Positions 13,460-27,026 of a stretch of DNA of 64,000 nt are shown one piece after another. Position numbers and translations under genes: made by a program. How positions within the stretch are numbered: position 1 is the first letter of the stretch; each line of letters begins with the position of its first letter. Under the pieces are notes generated by a model, which saw only the letters and a program-made list of their open reading frames with translations, made no database searches and had not been told where the DNA came from. The stretch is taken from the NCBI RefSeq assembly GCF_003073045.1, contig NC_037593.1:15322735-15386734 (forward strand), read 5' to 3'. The stretch comes from Pomacea canaliculata. Lineage: Eukaryota > Mollusca > Gastropoda > Architaenioglossa > Ampullariidae.

Positions 13460-15695
13460 CTGTCAAGTTTTAAAACTCATTAAACAAAGACTATAACGGG
13501 CAACAAGCTCAACAATTGTTCGCAAACTGTAAAATTTATCAAATTATACTTAATATGCTTTTCCACTTGCTTCTATTCTGTATTTTTATTTGCAAGTATA
13601 ATGGTTTGTGTGCAAAAGTTTTTTTGATTAACATAAATATGAACACTTCAGAACAAGAAAATTTATTCTTCATTCAAACTATTTGTTATTCATTTTCGCT
13701 AACTTTTCTATTTGCTATGGAGACTTTATCCCCTTTTGCTGAATAATTCTTTTTTTTTTTTTAATCTCTTAAGAGACAATCTGTTTCTTCTCAAAGTACT
13801 GTTTAGTATTTGAAAATTGAAGGTTTTTGCCAAAACGTCAGCATTTCATGGCTATTTTCTGGCTTTATGAGCAGTCATGAAAATGGGCATAATTTAATAA
13901 AGTTATGAAACAATTTTCTGCACATATTTACATCTTGGTGCATAATATAATCCCTGAAATCTGGATGGCAATTCTTAAATGGTCAGTGCTAAATGTGTGT
14001 ATTGTGTGGTTTTTGTCAATCTCTCTCTGTGTGTATATGTGAAAGTATATATATATTCATTATCTTGCCACCATCCACCCAACTCATTTCTGGTGAGAAC
14101 CAAGAGTGACAATAGAGAAATATGGTCCATACTGGAATAAATCTGAGGAAAAGCCATTCTGCACAAAAACTGCAAAGACTGCTTATTGTTAAAATAATGG
14201 GTAGGAAGATAATGAGTTGATACTCTTGAGTGAGAATGCATATGTGCAATTAATGAATTATTATGAATGACATTATGAACATAATTACTTTTAATCTCAG
14301 AAATTCTCAGTTCTCTTTACACCTCTGTCACTTCATGAATTCAGGACGCCTGTTTAGTAAATCAGTGGGGATAGCAGTTTTTGCATCTGCATTTTTTGGG
14401 ATGGGTTCATAAGCGTCATCCATATAAAGTTTATGCAGATCTTTATCACTGGTCAGGCGACCATTTAAGTGTTAAAGGTAACTGGCTTTCTGCTAACCAC
14501 TTTTACAGACCCCAGAAAATAAGGGAACTTGACGTTTAAAAAGAAACCGTGGAATGGTGTCTGCTTAACTTATTTGTATTGTGCTGATCCTGGTGCTTTG
14601 CGTACCTATTTCAACCTGTGTTTGTTTCCTTAATAACACAACAAAGACTAATCGTGCATTTAGCTACATCTGTAAACAGATAAGGGTCAAACTTTTACTC
14701 GGTTTTAAAACATTATCCTGTTTTGTAACCACATAAAGTTTGGCGCAATAGCAAACCATTCTCCTAATCTGAATGAATGTTAGCCGTGTGGTCTAGGTTA
14801 TCGTTTCCGACAAATGTTTTGCAGTCAAAATGGAGTAGGTTCGATTCCACTAAAAACCAGTGCCCCTTGCTCTCTTTTTAAGGAAGCTTCTTTTTACTTT
14901 TTTGTTAAATGTGCTTCGACACTCATGTCTTTTATAGATCCTACTAAAACTTTAAAACAGAAAAAAATTAAACCAATTTACTCACGTACCCTGCTTACCT
15001 CTCCCGGTGCAAAAATGGAGGGTGAAGAATTGTCTCCCTTGTTGTGGCTTCCGGTGCGGGATTATAAACATCACACGAACAGAGGTATGCATGCAGATGC
15101 TCGAGTCTAAACAGTCTTCATTTTTGTTTGAAGTCAGATCATTACTTTACGCTAATTCATATGACCCTTTGTAGACGAACAGTAAGCAGTAACTTTTTTT
15201 CATTGCTTAACAATTACACAAGTATTGTGTTGACTTTAGTGTCAGTGTACGACTCTGCATGAGACATTTCACAAATAAAAATTTTTAATTGTAATATCTT
15301 GTTATTTATTTTTGTTATTTGATTTATGTGTATGAATTAATTTCTAAACTCTAAATACTAAAATACAAGTGTGAAAATGTGTTTCTCCACATGATCATTG
15401 CCCAAATATCTTTTAATCAAGCAAAGAAGAATTCATCCATTGTGTACATTTGTTTTTTAAGATGTATTCATTGAAACAATAATTTAAGTTATGCGGCATT
15501 AAACATGAATATCTCCAGATATTTTTCCAATGTTAACAAGACTTGTTTTTAGGTTGAAAATTACATTTCTCATTTTTACTTTTGGGTTTGATTATTTAGA
15601 TTTTTATCCTAAAGTACTCATGACAGAACTTATATAAAGCATATGTTTTATGTATGTATGACATTTTACTTGTGTTAACATTTCAAGCTTAAGTC
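13460..15695. other. Divergent intergenic region between GTF3C2 and MED30
   Basis: The two genes are transcribed away from each other, so both promoters and their 5' UTR exons should lie here. The DNA becomes less AT-rich around 14.3-15.1 kb, where a noncoding first exon of GTF3C2 is plausible, but I cannot fix its borders. A tRNA-derived sequence lies at 14786-14856. I see no protein-coding exon. Confidence 0.5.
14786..14856 (+). repeat. tRNA-derived sequence (tRNA pseudogene or SINE head)
   Basis: A Pol III-style A box (TGTGGTCTAGG) is followed about 45 bp later by a perfect B box (GGTTCGATTCC). The T-arm pairs only partly (two or three of five pairs) and the acceptor stem does not close cleanly, so a working tRNA gene is unlikely. 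A decayed tRNA or the head of a SINE fits better. tRNAscan would decide between them. Confidence 0.5.
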
Positions 15696-17827
15696 ATGAT
15701 GGCAGAGCGTCCCACAGGATCACATCCATATCCTCTCACATCTCAGCAGTCAGCACCAGGAATTTTGCCATCTCAGCAACAGGCACAACAGATGCAACAA
15801 CAGCTAATACCACCTGCTGTCAAAGATATTAATGCTGTGAAATTTGTCGTGTCGGCCAGGAGACTGTACATGACATAGTTTCAAAAGCTCAAGAAATCTT
15901 CCAGATTCTCTCTCCCAAGAATTTACAGGTATGAATTTCATTTTTGAGATGAATTTATATGTTATAATTTAAAGGCTAAATTTTCACTGTGTAGGAAAGA
16001 ATGGATTTGATCCAATGAAGGAGGTGAGGATACTTATCATGAAAGCAGTTAGCAAAGAATGACCACAAAGGTACCCAGCACTACATGTATATCTCACCTC
16101 CTTCGCTCAGGCTGAGGCATTCTTTCTCACCCTTAAAAGTTGAGCGTTTAAGGCACTATAGCAGGAGGTGCTGTTAGTTCATTTAAGATATTTCTGATTT
16201 TGTGTTGGATGGTGGGTGTTGTTCTGACAAAGATAATGAAATAGATAAAAAGGCCAACTAAAATATGTATTATGAATTTTATACCTTCAAAAATATATAT
16301 ATAATTTTTGAAATATTATATGTACTTATGTATTTAGAATATAATCTTTAAATCTGTGTTTTATAAATTTACTGCTGCATTTTTTCTTGCTCTTGTTTTA
16401 TAAACAAAACATAAGTTTGCATTTGTTTTAGTGTTTGTTTCCAGTTGAGAATGTTTTAAGATATTTATTGTTCTCATAAAGTCAGATAACCCTGTCACCT
16501 GCTGGGCTTTGCTCAGTCCCCGATCTGTCAAATCAAGAGATTGAAGTAAACTGAAATAATGCCTGTTAAATATTATCAAAGAAGTATATTTATTATGTGA
16601 AAAAAGTTCGAATAGAGCTTGTTTTTAAGCAGTGCCTTCAGAAGAGTCAATGGTTACACATCGTGTAGCTTCATGTTTTCAATCATGTCTTATAGCAAGG
16701 ATGAGAGGTAGAATGATACTTTGCAGTTGAACATGAATTCACAGCAGCACCAGGAGAGAAAGGCCAAGCTGGAAGATTGTTTGAATCATGTGACCATGCA
16801 GTTTCGCAAACTACGGGTCATCCATGACAAGGTTGTGGAGATTACCAGCCAGATGGAAGAACCGCAAGAGCAGGTGATAGTTTTGATAAATACCACATAC
16901 CAGCTAATTACTTGATCAAAAATGTGATTGTAATTTACTGTGGAGATTTTAAATTCTAAAATTTTTTGTACATTCGTTATCACTGTATTTTCCTGTGCAC
17001 CCCTTTCAGCAAAGCAAATTATTTGATAAAAAATGTGATTGTAATTTACCATCGAGACTGTAAATTTGTTGAATTTTTGTGCATTCTTTTTCACTGTGCT
17101 CTCCTGACTACCTCTTTTTATTGTTTAAATGTTCACTTGAAAAAGTTCTGTCCTTGGATTTTTTTTTTCAGAGTTGACAATATGGTTGAGCAATCAAAAC
17201 AAATGTGCTTGTTCAAGGATACATCCTGAAAGCCTTTCTGCCACCCTGTCTTGTGTTATTTTGTGTAGCTTCTACATCAGGCATAGTTCTTGTTGGCGTC
17301 TTTATAGTAAAATGTTTCAACTATTATGAGTAATCATACTAAAAATTCAATATTTGTTTCATTTATATAATTTTTATGGAAAACAAGCTTTGGTAGATTG
17401 TGAGAAAACTTTAAAAATTTAAACAAAATGTTTTGAATTTCCTGTTTACAGCAATTAATACCTATTGTTGGAGTGGATACGGAACCTGTTGTGCCTAATA
17501 CAGATGTCTATCGAATGACTGTAGAGCAGCATAAAGAAATTGTTGAGGTCAGCACAGAAAGTTCATTTTCAGTTTCTTTTTTTTAAATGAGGTGGGCATC
17601 CACTTAGTTTTGAAAATATTATGTAGCACATTTAAATCATTCCCATTTATATTTATTAACAATTTCTATAAACAACTACAAAGATATAAGCTGATGCGTC
17701 GATTTTTTTTTTTTTCTCAATGTTGCAGCAAGTACGTCTAAAAAATCAGCAGCTGAAAGAAATCATTGATCAGATTCGTACCATTATCTGGGAGATCAAC
17801 ACCATGATAACAATGCGAAAGACATGA
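15696..17827 (+). CDS. MED30: Mediator complex subunit 30, 4 exons
   Basis: MED30 is a metazoan subunit of the Mediator complex that links activators to RNA polymerase II in the nucleus. Exons: 15696-15928, 16727-16873, 17452-17547, 17729-17827, stop TGA at 17825. The Gln/Pro-rich N-terminus is followed by CRVGQETVHDIVSKAQEIFQ, matching the vertebrate CRIGQETVQDIV block. Then come a helical FRKLRVIHDK segment and a C-terminal coiled coil (KNQQLKEIIDQIR..IWEIN) that aligns with the vertebrate end. The model gives about 191 residues against 178 in human. All junctions are phase 0. One base is missing from exon 1 near 15840-15846 (between AAATT and TGTCGT), which breaks the frame in the window as given. 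The start is the first ATG of a double ATG; no upstream coding exon is needed. Confidence 0.95.
16906..17115 (+). repeat. Diverged two-copy tandem duplication in MED30 intron 2
   Basis: Two adjacent units of about 98 bp (16906-17003 and 17017-17115) share GATAAAAAATGTGATTGTAA-type starts with near-identical AATGTGATTGTAATTTAC cores. They also share matching GAGA..TAAATT..ATTTTT and TTCACTGT..CCT ends. They differ by many substitutions, so the duplication is old. No function is apparent. Confidence 0.75.
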
Positions 17828-20147
17828 CACTCTTCTTGTTGGAGGCCTGGACATTAGTGGAACATTTTGCTGCTCAGTCAATGCAGACGAATTGATGTGA
17901 TTGAGCTTTAGCTATGAAAACGTTCACACCTGCAGGTGTAAACTGTATAAGAGGAAGAGTTAAATTGGTGCTGTCAGCTTCAAACGAGAGATGTGTCCTT
18001 ACAAAAATATTCACATATTTTTTAAGGATACTTTTCTCACTGCACATATAAAAGTGAAAAGAATTGCAATTTACTTTTAGAAATGCCATTCTTTTTTGAC
18101 TGTACACAATATTTCAAATCATGAAAAGGTTAATATCAGTGTTCCTTATTCTTCGTAAGTGCAAACATTTACTCTAGATCCTATTAAAGGAATACGTCTA
18201 TTTCTGTTTTATGCAGTTTTATGCAGTTTCCAATTCCCTTATGATTGCTGGCAATGAAGTTATGATGAGACTGTCCTGTAGTAAAGGTGGTAGAAAAAAA
18301 AAACTAAATCTTTACACTCAAGTTAAAAATAGCACTGACTGAAGCTTTCAACGTGCATCCACACATCTTCAGTAACTAAAAGATGGACTCTGGAATGTAA
18401 CTGAATAAGACTATTGTAAAGGTGGGTTTTTTTTACTTTTTTTAATACTGCTACTTCCGCCTGCAATTTCCAACAAGTTACCTTTTTTGTTTGGTTGATG
18501 GGAGGGTATTAGTGTTGTTTTAAGTAAACTAGTGAACTTATGAGTATTTGGGTGGTAGAAAAGAGCAATTTTTTTTTTTTTTAAATAGGCCATCGACTAC
18601 AGTTTAACTTGTTGTTGATGTTTTGGTGCCCAACCCTCCTCCTTTTTCAGCCGGGCTTGGGACCGTCCTTGGCGGAGGGCAGCCAGCCCTGTAAACAGAA
18701 GAAAAGAGCAATAATTTATATAAATTGCTGTTGGACAAGGACTGAATGCATTTTTCATCAGATGATCAAACTACTGCACAATATATCATGTAAAGTACAA
18801 CACAAATCAAGCAGAAAAATAGAGTAAAAGAGGGGATCACCTCACTGGAAGACAAGTGGCATCATTACCTACCAAAAAATGTAGATTCACCTTAGTCATT
18901 ATCAACTACAATTGGTGTACAGATCAGAATGCTGTATATAATGTATAATGCTCACAGTAAAGAGAATTTCCATAGATGGATGTGGAATTCATGTTTGAAT
19001 ATGAAGCAACGGACTAGCAAATGTCATCATGGTGAGAAAGGAAAAATGAAAATAAACGAATCTTTTTCTAACATCATTTCAAAATGGCTTTAAAATGTGT
19101 AGCTACGTGGAGAAAGTGTGTGTGTATGAGAGAGAGCAAGCTTGTGTCTTGAGACTAAGAGCAAGTCAACAAACCACATATTTTACTATGCTTGTCAGTA
19201 TGGACTTGCTTGTTTTTCATAAACAGAAGGGGGATTATTTTCCACAAATTTCATAATCAGCATCTATCAATACACTTAACTCAGAAAAGCCTTTAGAAGA
19301 GTTGCTATTTGTTTTAGATTACTCAATAAGTTTTTGCATTATTTCTATTTTATTGAAAAAAAGGTATCTACAAAATCTAGACAAAGATAAGGTCTATGCT
19401 AGTGCTAAGGGCCATGAGATAATGGAGATGTTTCTTATATTGTATGCGCAGCTGCATTAGGTTGTAAACAGTGATCTGGAGAAATTTGACACACAGCAGC
19501 ATACTTCAACACCTTTGTAAGTGGATGTGAAATGAAACAAATGTCATTCTGGGTCAAGGGGGTTATGAAAACTGCTGCAGTGCTACACGTACATATTCTG
19601 CCAAATTTGGGATTGCACTTCAAGTTGTTGGAACTACTAGAGTAGACGAAACAAAATTACAAGTATCTTGCAGTAATAGAGAAATGCATAAAAACAATCA
19701 GAAGAATAAATGACAAACTCAAGATGCACGTAAAAAATAATTATGCTCACCTTGTGAAAAACCAAATATTGCTTCTAATTAATGATAAAGCAAAACAAGG
19801 CTTAATATAAATCTTGCTATCACAGTTGTAAATGTCAGGAAGCAGCTCACTACAACCTGTCCCACTCTCTTTCCACTCAGACCCTGCACCGTCAGTCGCT
19901 ATTTCTTATAATCACTCTCTTTGTTCAGTGTCTTCGTTCCTTTCGTCGATTGTTTTGCCGAGTTCTCGTGATCCAAACAAGCAATTCAACTACTACCAGT
20001 CTGAAATAATTATTCCTCCCTCACTATAGGGAATTATTGAGCTCAGAACACCTGCCGTGTACGCAATATTTTTTGGAGCTGACGATCGACTGACCGACGA
20101 TTCCTTAGACTCTAGAGTAGCCTAATAGAAGTTTTCACATTAGTGCC
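17828..20147. other. Intergenic region between MED30 and MPV17-like gene
   Basis: The first part should hold the MED30 3' UTR. A short GC-rich patch at about 18630-18700 (GGCTTGGGACCGTCC, then GGGCAGCCAGCCCTG) stands out from the AT-rich surround and looks like a repeat fragment I cannot name. The last 200 bases should hold the promoter and 5' UTR of the next gene. I see no coding exon. Confidence 0.45.
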
Positions 20148-22697
20148 ATGGCTTTTCTGTGGCGTGGCTATGTCCATGTGCTAGGCAAGTACCCTCTCCT
20201 GACTATGTGTTCAACAACAGGTAATAATAAAGTCTTTCTCCTACTCGCTGACTACTACAATCTAGTAATTTAATCTAGCACGGTTTTTTTTACTTATTTT
20301 TCCCATGGCTTTTTTTACTAGAAAATTCCACTTGCTGAAAACGAAGACACAAATATACTTGAAAGCGAAAGAAATGCACAATATCGTGTGTGTTTTGACT
20401 ATTTTATGGGAAAAGTTATTATTCTAAAAACAAAAATGCTAATGCAATGTTAGTTTTCATTTAAAGCTTGAACATGTGATCTTTAAAACAAAGCAGTACC
20501 TACATTTAAAAAAGCCGCGTGATGAGATCCAATGTATTTATTTGCTCGCAGGTACACTGATGGCAGCTGGTGATGTTATAGCCAAATTGCGATAGAGAAG
20601 ACACCCATGAAAGATATCAATGGGATTCGCACTGGAAGGTTTTTTGTGCTTGGTTTTTGTGCCTTGGTAAATACTTGATAGACCACCTTCACTCAATAGT
20701 ATGTTTATTTTAACAGTTTGTTTGTAAACAGTGTATACAGTTTGCCCTGAAAAATATAATTTCAACTTTTTGTAGCCTGAAAGGATCCAGAAAAAAATGT
20801 GATTAAACAAGAAATATAATAGCAGTTCCTCAGCTATGCTGTCTACCTCATATCATTTTTTATACATGTTTGCATTGTTTCTCTATTTTAGCGGAGATCA
20901 TTGCATAATTTTAAAAAGTTACAGTTGCAGGTACAGTGCAAGTAATATTCACAGTTCCAGAACCTTTTGTTTTATATTTGATTTTATTTACATACACTAA
21001 TTTGTGTATGTGGTTTGTTTTTTAGGGCCCAATGATGAGGTACTGGTACCTATGCCTGGACAAAATGTATGCAGGAACACGCTATGCACCATTCAAAATG
21101 GTTCTTACGGATCAGGTTATACATATTGTTTGTAACATTTAAGTAATGTAGTTTACTAACGCCTTTTATGCTTTCTGGTAATAACCAATACTATAAAGTG
21201 GTAAGTGTTACAGTTTTTTACTTTCTTTTAATATAATAGTGAATCTAAAACTTTTTCAACAAACAATGTTAAAATTAATCCTACATTACAGCCAAGGTTT
21301 CTCTTCTTAAAACTCTTCTTCAGATGATTGGAGCACCTATTGTAATTACTACATTCTTAGCCGGCCTGGGTATTCTGAAGGGGGAAGACTCAAAACAAAT
21401 TGTACAAAAAATAAAGATGGTAAGTTTTGTCATGGCTTCAAAACGTTTTTGATGATGTGATTAATAGTACAGAAGTAGTGTGCGTGTGTGAGACCAAGAG
21501 AGAATGAGAAAAACTACAAATTGTTTTATTTAGTATGGTCATTCCACTTAGATGTAAGAGGTGAAAGGTTTAACGTGTATGACACTATTTTTTTAAATTG
21601 TAAAAAGCCTTGAAATGCAAACAAGCCTTATCATTGCAGGACAGTGTCTATGAAGATAAAAATGCTTGAAATATTGTAGCATTTACTATAATGAAAGAGA
21701 AAAATTCAAGGTTTTACTTTGAGGAAATGAACTTTACTGCAAATAGATTAATCTTAAAGTATCTTATAAGAAATTTCAGCTAATTTAATGTACAGTTTAT
21801 CATTCCCCAATCAAAATTGTAAAGAGAAATGAGTAAGAGGTAAGGGTTAAAAGTAAATATTCCATTGCTATGAGGGCAGTAAACTGTTTTAAGTGGTTCC
21901 TTTGTGACCTCTGGAAAGCAAGGCCCAATAAGCTCCTTCCACCTTTGTTCACAAACTGTTTACTTAAAATAAAAACATGTACAGATACTTGGTTTTTGTA
22001 CAAATCAGTTTTAAGTGTGTGTACTCAAGTACACATAGTGTAATATGCATCATATCTGCTTGCTTGCAGAATTTTGTTCCTCTTATGATCAACAATTACA
22101 AGGTATGTTGTTCTGTTTATCTGATTTTAAGTACAAAGTAATTAAAGCTTTATCATCATATGATGCTGGTTATCAAGTTCTTTTTTGGGAATGTTGCTGC
22201 AAATGTGTGCTTAGTGTTAAGAAGCATTTAGTAGAATGTGCTTATACCTTATCATCTTATTCTTTATCTGTTTAAAAAAAAAAAAAAAACTCTTTTGTGA
22301 CAAAGCTGCATTTTCTCTGCAAAAATGTGTTCCTGGTTTTCTTTCCAGATATGGCCAGCTGCACAGATTATAAATTTTTACTTTATGCCTCTTCAGCATA
22401 GGTAGTATATCATTTTGTATGCAAATTTCATCCTGATTTTCAAATTTGATCTTTGTATTTTTTGTTTTACATTGCAAGTGTTAAATATTTTCACTTAATG
22501 AAATTATAGTAACTTGCCTTTTCTATATTTAAACACATTCTATAAACTTCATCTGAATTACATTTATACTGACGATTGTAGATTTTGGACTACGAACTGC
22601 TTTCTGATATTATTTCAGGGTCCTGTTTGTGAACTTTGTGGCACTAGGATGGAACACATTCTTGGCCTGGTTCAGTGAACGCAGTGAGCAGAGATAA
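20148..22697 (+). CDS. MPV17: MPV17-family inner mitochondrial membrane protein, 7 exons
   Basis: MPV17/PMP22-family proteins are four-helix membrane proteins; MPV17 sits in the inner mitochondrial membrane and is needed to keep mitochondrial DNA. Exons: 20148-20220, 20552-20666, 21026-21115, 21324-21419, 22070-22102, 22349-22401, 22619-22697. In order: MAFLWRGYVHVLGKYPLL, GTLMAAGDVIAQ, the GP..RYWY..LDK block at exon 3, KMVLTDQ, IWPAAQIINFYFMPLQHR, and a C-terminal FVALGWNTFLAW. These are the family's signature blocks in the usual order and spacing. The model is about 179 residues against 176 in human. One base is missing in exon 2 near 20580-20585 (GCCAAATTGCG). Among paralogues (MPV17, MPV17L, PXMP2) the N-terminus and length fit MPV17 best. 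Confidence 0.93.
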
Positions 22698-24018
22698 GGA
22701 AAAGATGACAACTTTATTTGCTATGATGTGTCTGTTAAATTTTAATGAAGCCCGACATCTTTCTAGGTCAGAGCATAATCATGAATTAAATCAGTTTTTA
22801 CCTGTAAGCTTTCCTTTGTCACTTGAATGGCATTTGGTAAAGATGCAGCAGCTTCTCGCACACAGTATGTTAAATGCAACCGAAGTTTGTCAACAATGGT
22901 CTGCCTAAATCAATAGTTTTAGATCGTTCAGATATAGGCAAGACCTGAGGGAAATGTTGCCTGACTGAGAAAAGGAAACAAACACAAAGTAACCATGCCA
23001 AAGGCATTGGTTGTGGTAGATAGCAACACTTCTTTCTGTTGTTAATGACAATAACCATCGCAATAAAAATTAAAACCGAATCGCATATAGAGACACTAGA
23101 AAAACTGTTAATTCGTAGAAACAGTGCACAACAATGTGAAAGCATTCTTTTCCATTAATTTATCTTTTTAAGTAAAATAATTAGCATTTATAAAGCCCTT
23201 AAAACACAAGAAAAAGCCATGAAATTCTAACCAGATGAGGGCAGGCCAGACAAGGATGTCTCGTTGAATTTTGTTTACATGCCATGTCTAATATAGATGC
23301 AAGCAACCTTGCATTGGGCAAGAGGAATTGTATAGTTTTATCAGTAAACAAGTGCGAGATCAAATCCCAACCAATTGTACATATACAAACTTCTAAATTT
23401 GCATGTTTGATTAGGAATCCCTTCTAATTTTGACGTGCGTTCATGCATTTAATTTTTCCCTATGGAATGTATAAAAAACGCAACCAAATGTGGAAATTAA
23501 TTTTAAATGAAGATTGATAACCTCGGATGGACAGGTTTGGTTAGGCTTGATCACAATTAATGTCATGTTTATACACGGGCATTTTTTTTTTTGGAAAAAG
23601 TACTAGCCTGTGTGCATGGTGGTTTAGGAAGTTGAAATGTATGATATCTTTAAACCACACTCAGAAAACCATTCACCCATAACACTCATACAATGTGCAA
23701 ACTTGAATTTCAACTGAACTTTTTAATGTCGCCCTTGATTCTTTGTACACTTCAATTAAATAACATCAAATAGCTCTTGCTAGGTATCATTCAAAGCTTT
23801 TTTCTCCTGAACTCTTTTCTGTGTAGCTTAGACTGAAGAAGCCAGAACGACAAAGAAATCAAGATCAATCGAGTTTGCCGTTTGGAAGGCAAGAAACCTA
23901 AAGGATAATAAAATGGTACAGACACTGGGCAGCTTTTACCCGAGCATGGGCAGGTGGTAACATCGACAAAGTTCAGAGCAGTAGCAGGTTCGTGGCCTGG
24001 CAAGGGTTCCTGTAAACT
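22698..24018. other. Convergent intergenic region between MPV17-like gene and EF1A
   Basis: The two genes face each other, so both 3' UTRs lie here. A CAATAAA on the plus strand at about 23057 could serve the MPV17-like gene. I see no coding exon and no recognisable repeat. Confidence 0.5.
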
Positions 24019-26156
24019 TCACTTCTTCTTGGCTGCAGATTTTGTCATCTTGGCTCCAACTTCCTCTTTGGTCACAGACTTGATGACTCCAACAGCCACG
24101 GTCTGCTTCATGTCACGAACGGCAAAACGACCCAGTGGTGGGTAGTCAACGAAAGACTCCACACACATGGGCTTGCTTGGTACCAAGTCAACCATGGCAG
24201 CATCTCCGGATTTTACGCTCTTGGGATTGTCTTCCAGCTTCTTGCCAGAACGCCTGTCACATTTTTCCTTGATCTCAGCAAACTTGCAGGCAATGTGGGC
24301 AGTGTGGCAATCCAAACTGGGGAATAGCCATTTTTGATCTCACCAGGGTGGTTGAGGATGATGACCTGCAAAATGAAAATTTTTTGTAAAAATAAATAAA
24401 TAAATAAAATAACCGTTGGTCCATTCACTATCAGTCATTATTGTAACGAATAAAGATAATAAAAATTAAATACCTGAGCATAGAAGCTCTTTGCTCCTTT
24501 TGGTGGGTCATTCTTGCTATCACCAGCAACGTTGCCACGACGAACATCCTTCACAGAAATGTTCTTGACATTGAAACCAACGTTGTCACCAGGAAGGGCC
24601 TCAACCAGAGACTCGTGGTGCATCTCAACTGATTTCACCTGAAAATTTTAAAAAATGAATTAAACAACATTACAAAGTTTTGCAGAGACATGCAACATAA
24701 TCTTTGGAGTAAATGAAGCTTTTCTTTAATAAAGGTAAACCGGTCATACCTCAGTTGTGATTCCTCCAGGAGCAAATGTAACTACCATGCCAGGCTTCAG
24801 GATGCCAGTCTCAACACGACCAACAGGCACTGTACCAATACCTGAAATACAATAAGTTCACCTTTTCATTAAACTCTACAAACCAAAATTCTTGTTCCCA
24901 CAAATAGTGTGACAAGTATTCTATGGAAAAAACAAATTACTAATACATTAATAAGCAAACAATCCTAACCTCCAATTTTGTATACATCCTGGAGTGGCAG
25001 ACGGAGTGGCTTGTCAGTAGGGCGGCTTGGTGGCAAGATGGCATCAAGGGCGTCAATCAAGGTCTTTCCGGAGGCATTGCCCTCCTTGCGCTCAATGGCC
25101 CAACCCTTGAACCAGGGCATGTTATCGCTAGGCTCAAGCATGTTGTCTCCATTCCATCAGAGATTGGCACAAAAGGAACTGCCTTGGGATTGTATCCTAT
25201 CTTCTTGATGTAGCTTCCGACCTCTTTTTCGATTTCCTTGAACCGATCCTGTTTTGTAGGTAAAATAGATCAATAAATATGGCGTGCACAGGAATTGTTG
25301 TTCATTAATGTGGTTAATTGTTCCTTGCAGCTTCCACATGTATGGTCCCAATGGACACAAAATGTAATGCATGAACCACACAGCCTAGTTTTAACATCTT
25401 AGGTTTTGAATGAAACTTACCTCACTGAAAGGAGGAGTTGTGCTGTCCATCTTATTTACACCAATGATCAACTGCTTGACACCCAAAGTGTAGGCAAGCA
25501 ATGCATGCTCTCGAGTCTGGCCCTCCTTTGAGATACCAGCTTCAAACTCACCAGTACCAGCAGCAACAATCAGCACAGCACAGTCAGCCTGAAAAACAGG
25601 GCAAGGTGGATTATTCAGTAATAGTGATTCATACAGACATGCAAGTGTCTACTTTAGAACCAATGAATCAGAAATAAAAAATGGCATTTCTACCTGTGAC
25701 GTTCCTGTGATCATGTTCTTGATAAAGTCACGATGTCCGGGAGCATCAATGATTGTGATGTAAAATTTTGCGGTTTCGAACTTCCACAAAGCAATATCAA
25801 TAGTGATACCACGCTCACGTTCAGCCTTCAGCTTGTCCAACACCCAGGCATATTTGAAGGAACCCTTGCCCATCTGCAGACAGTCAAGTAAAATGCTGGG
25901 GTTACAAAAATTTAAACTTTACAAAAACCACACTAATTAGATCAATGTATGGTATACCCTGCACTAAAATTAATTTAAATCTTTTTGCAAGTTGCCATTA
26001 AACAATACAAACCTCTTGGGCCTCTTTCTCGAACTTCTGGATAGTACGAACATCAATGCCACCACATTTGTAGATCAAATGGCCAGTTGTTGTAGATTTT
26101 CCAGAGTCTACGTGTCCAATGACGACGATGTTGATGTGAATCTTCTCCTTACCCAT
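24019..26156 (-). CDS. EEF1A: Elongation factor 1-alpha, 7 coding exons
   Basis: The GTPase that brings aminoacyl-tRNA to the ribosome in the cytoplasm. Coding exons, minus strand: 26156-26013, 25873-25694, 25588-25421, 25248-24970, 24841-24750, 24638-24474, 24365-24019. It starts [20 protein letters not shown] (P-loop GHVDSGKST). It keeps the switch region [17 protein letters not shown], the G3 motif [12 protein letters not shown], the G4 motif NKMD, the domain II/III blocks, and ends [10 protein letters not shown]. The model is about 458 residues, the family's normal length. One base is missing at 25151-25163, where the family has ISGWNGDNM, and one at 24311-24317, where it has PVLDCHTAH. 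Everything else is highly conserved and properly spliced. An intron in the 5' UTR separates the ATG from the promoter. Confidence 0.97.
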
Positions 26157-27026
26157 TTTGACTTTGATGTAGATTTTCAAGAGCTATGGAAAAGAAAAAA
26201 AGCAGCAGTAAGCACGTGGCAAATACTAAGCTTTTCGCAGTTTACGGCATGGAAGTACTCGTATTAAATCTACCTTATTGGCTAAGCCGGAACAACTGAC
26301 TAAAACCACGAAGAGTACTTTACACGTCACTAACTACCAAATAAAACCAATATGGCGACTACCACGTGGGTTGCACAACATTACCTGATTCACTGTTATA
26401 GCTACTACATTTAACATAAAACAACTAGCAATTTATTTCCTTTACTTCCAAACGCCCTCGCTTAATTTAGTTCTTTTCCTAAGACGCATAATGAGCACTG
26501 CTCCTTAACATATTTTGTAACACCCCTACTACTACATTTTTATAGTCAAGTGTAACTTATTTCAAAAGTCTATTTCATTGCCTGACGAAATACCGCACTA
26601 ACACTTGATCGGCTCTTTTCCTTTTGTTGTACTTCGATAATTTCACTTTCTAACACGCTTCCTTCCAATATTGGTAGTCGGTATTTCATTCGATTATTTT
26701 TCTTCTATAAATTTATGGTAAATTTTAGTACACTGCTGAATTTTCAAGCGTTGTACCTACAAAACTTTTTGAAAGAAAGCCTTTGTTAAATTAAAGTCAT
26801 TCTGAGAATCCTCAGAAATCTTGTTAGAAATATGCCGGCATTACGACACCGGCGGCTTGAGGCATAATTTTATCATAAGAAAATAAGGTATAAATCTCAC
26901 TTGTAATTTGTCTCTACCCTTCAGATGATAACGGTATTAAATCTATATCGAATATATTTTAAAATGATGACACGATGGTAAAGAAATAGGTAGATCGCTA
27001 ACGATTGAAGAAGATGTCTTGCTTAC
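26157..27026 (-). other. EF1A 5' UTR intron
   Basis: The acceptor ttttccatag/CTCTTGAAA lies at about 26184, 28 bases before the ATG, and the donor GCGTAG/gtaagc at 27026. A first intron in the 5' UTR is usual for EF1A genes. The intron holds no coding signal or recognisable repeat. Confidence 0.75.

Noticed and set aside
14786-14856. Functional tRNA gene
   Set aside because: A and B boxes are present, but the T-arm and acceptor stem do not pair properly.
18630-18700. GC-rich patch as an exon
   Set aside because: It reads open (PGLGPSLAEGSQPCKQ), but there is no family match, no splice context and no second exon. More likely a repeat fragment.
24978-25208. Plus-strand open frame opposite EF1A (likewise 25992-26267)
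   Set aside because: These are antisense shadows of highly conserved EF1A exons.
24019-26156. EF1A as a decayed pseudogene because its frame breaks twice
   Set aside because: Seven exons with correct splice sites, a TATA promoter, a TOP start and near-perfect conservation surround the breaks, and every other gene shows the same kind of single-base loss. Sequence error is simpler.
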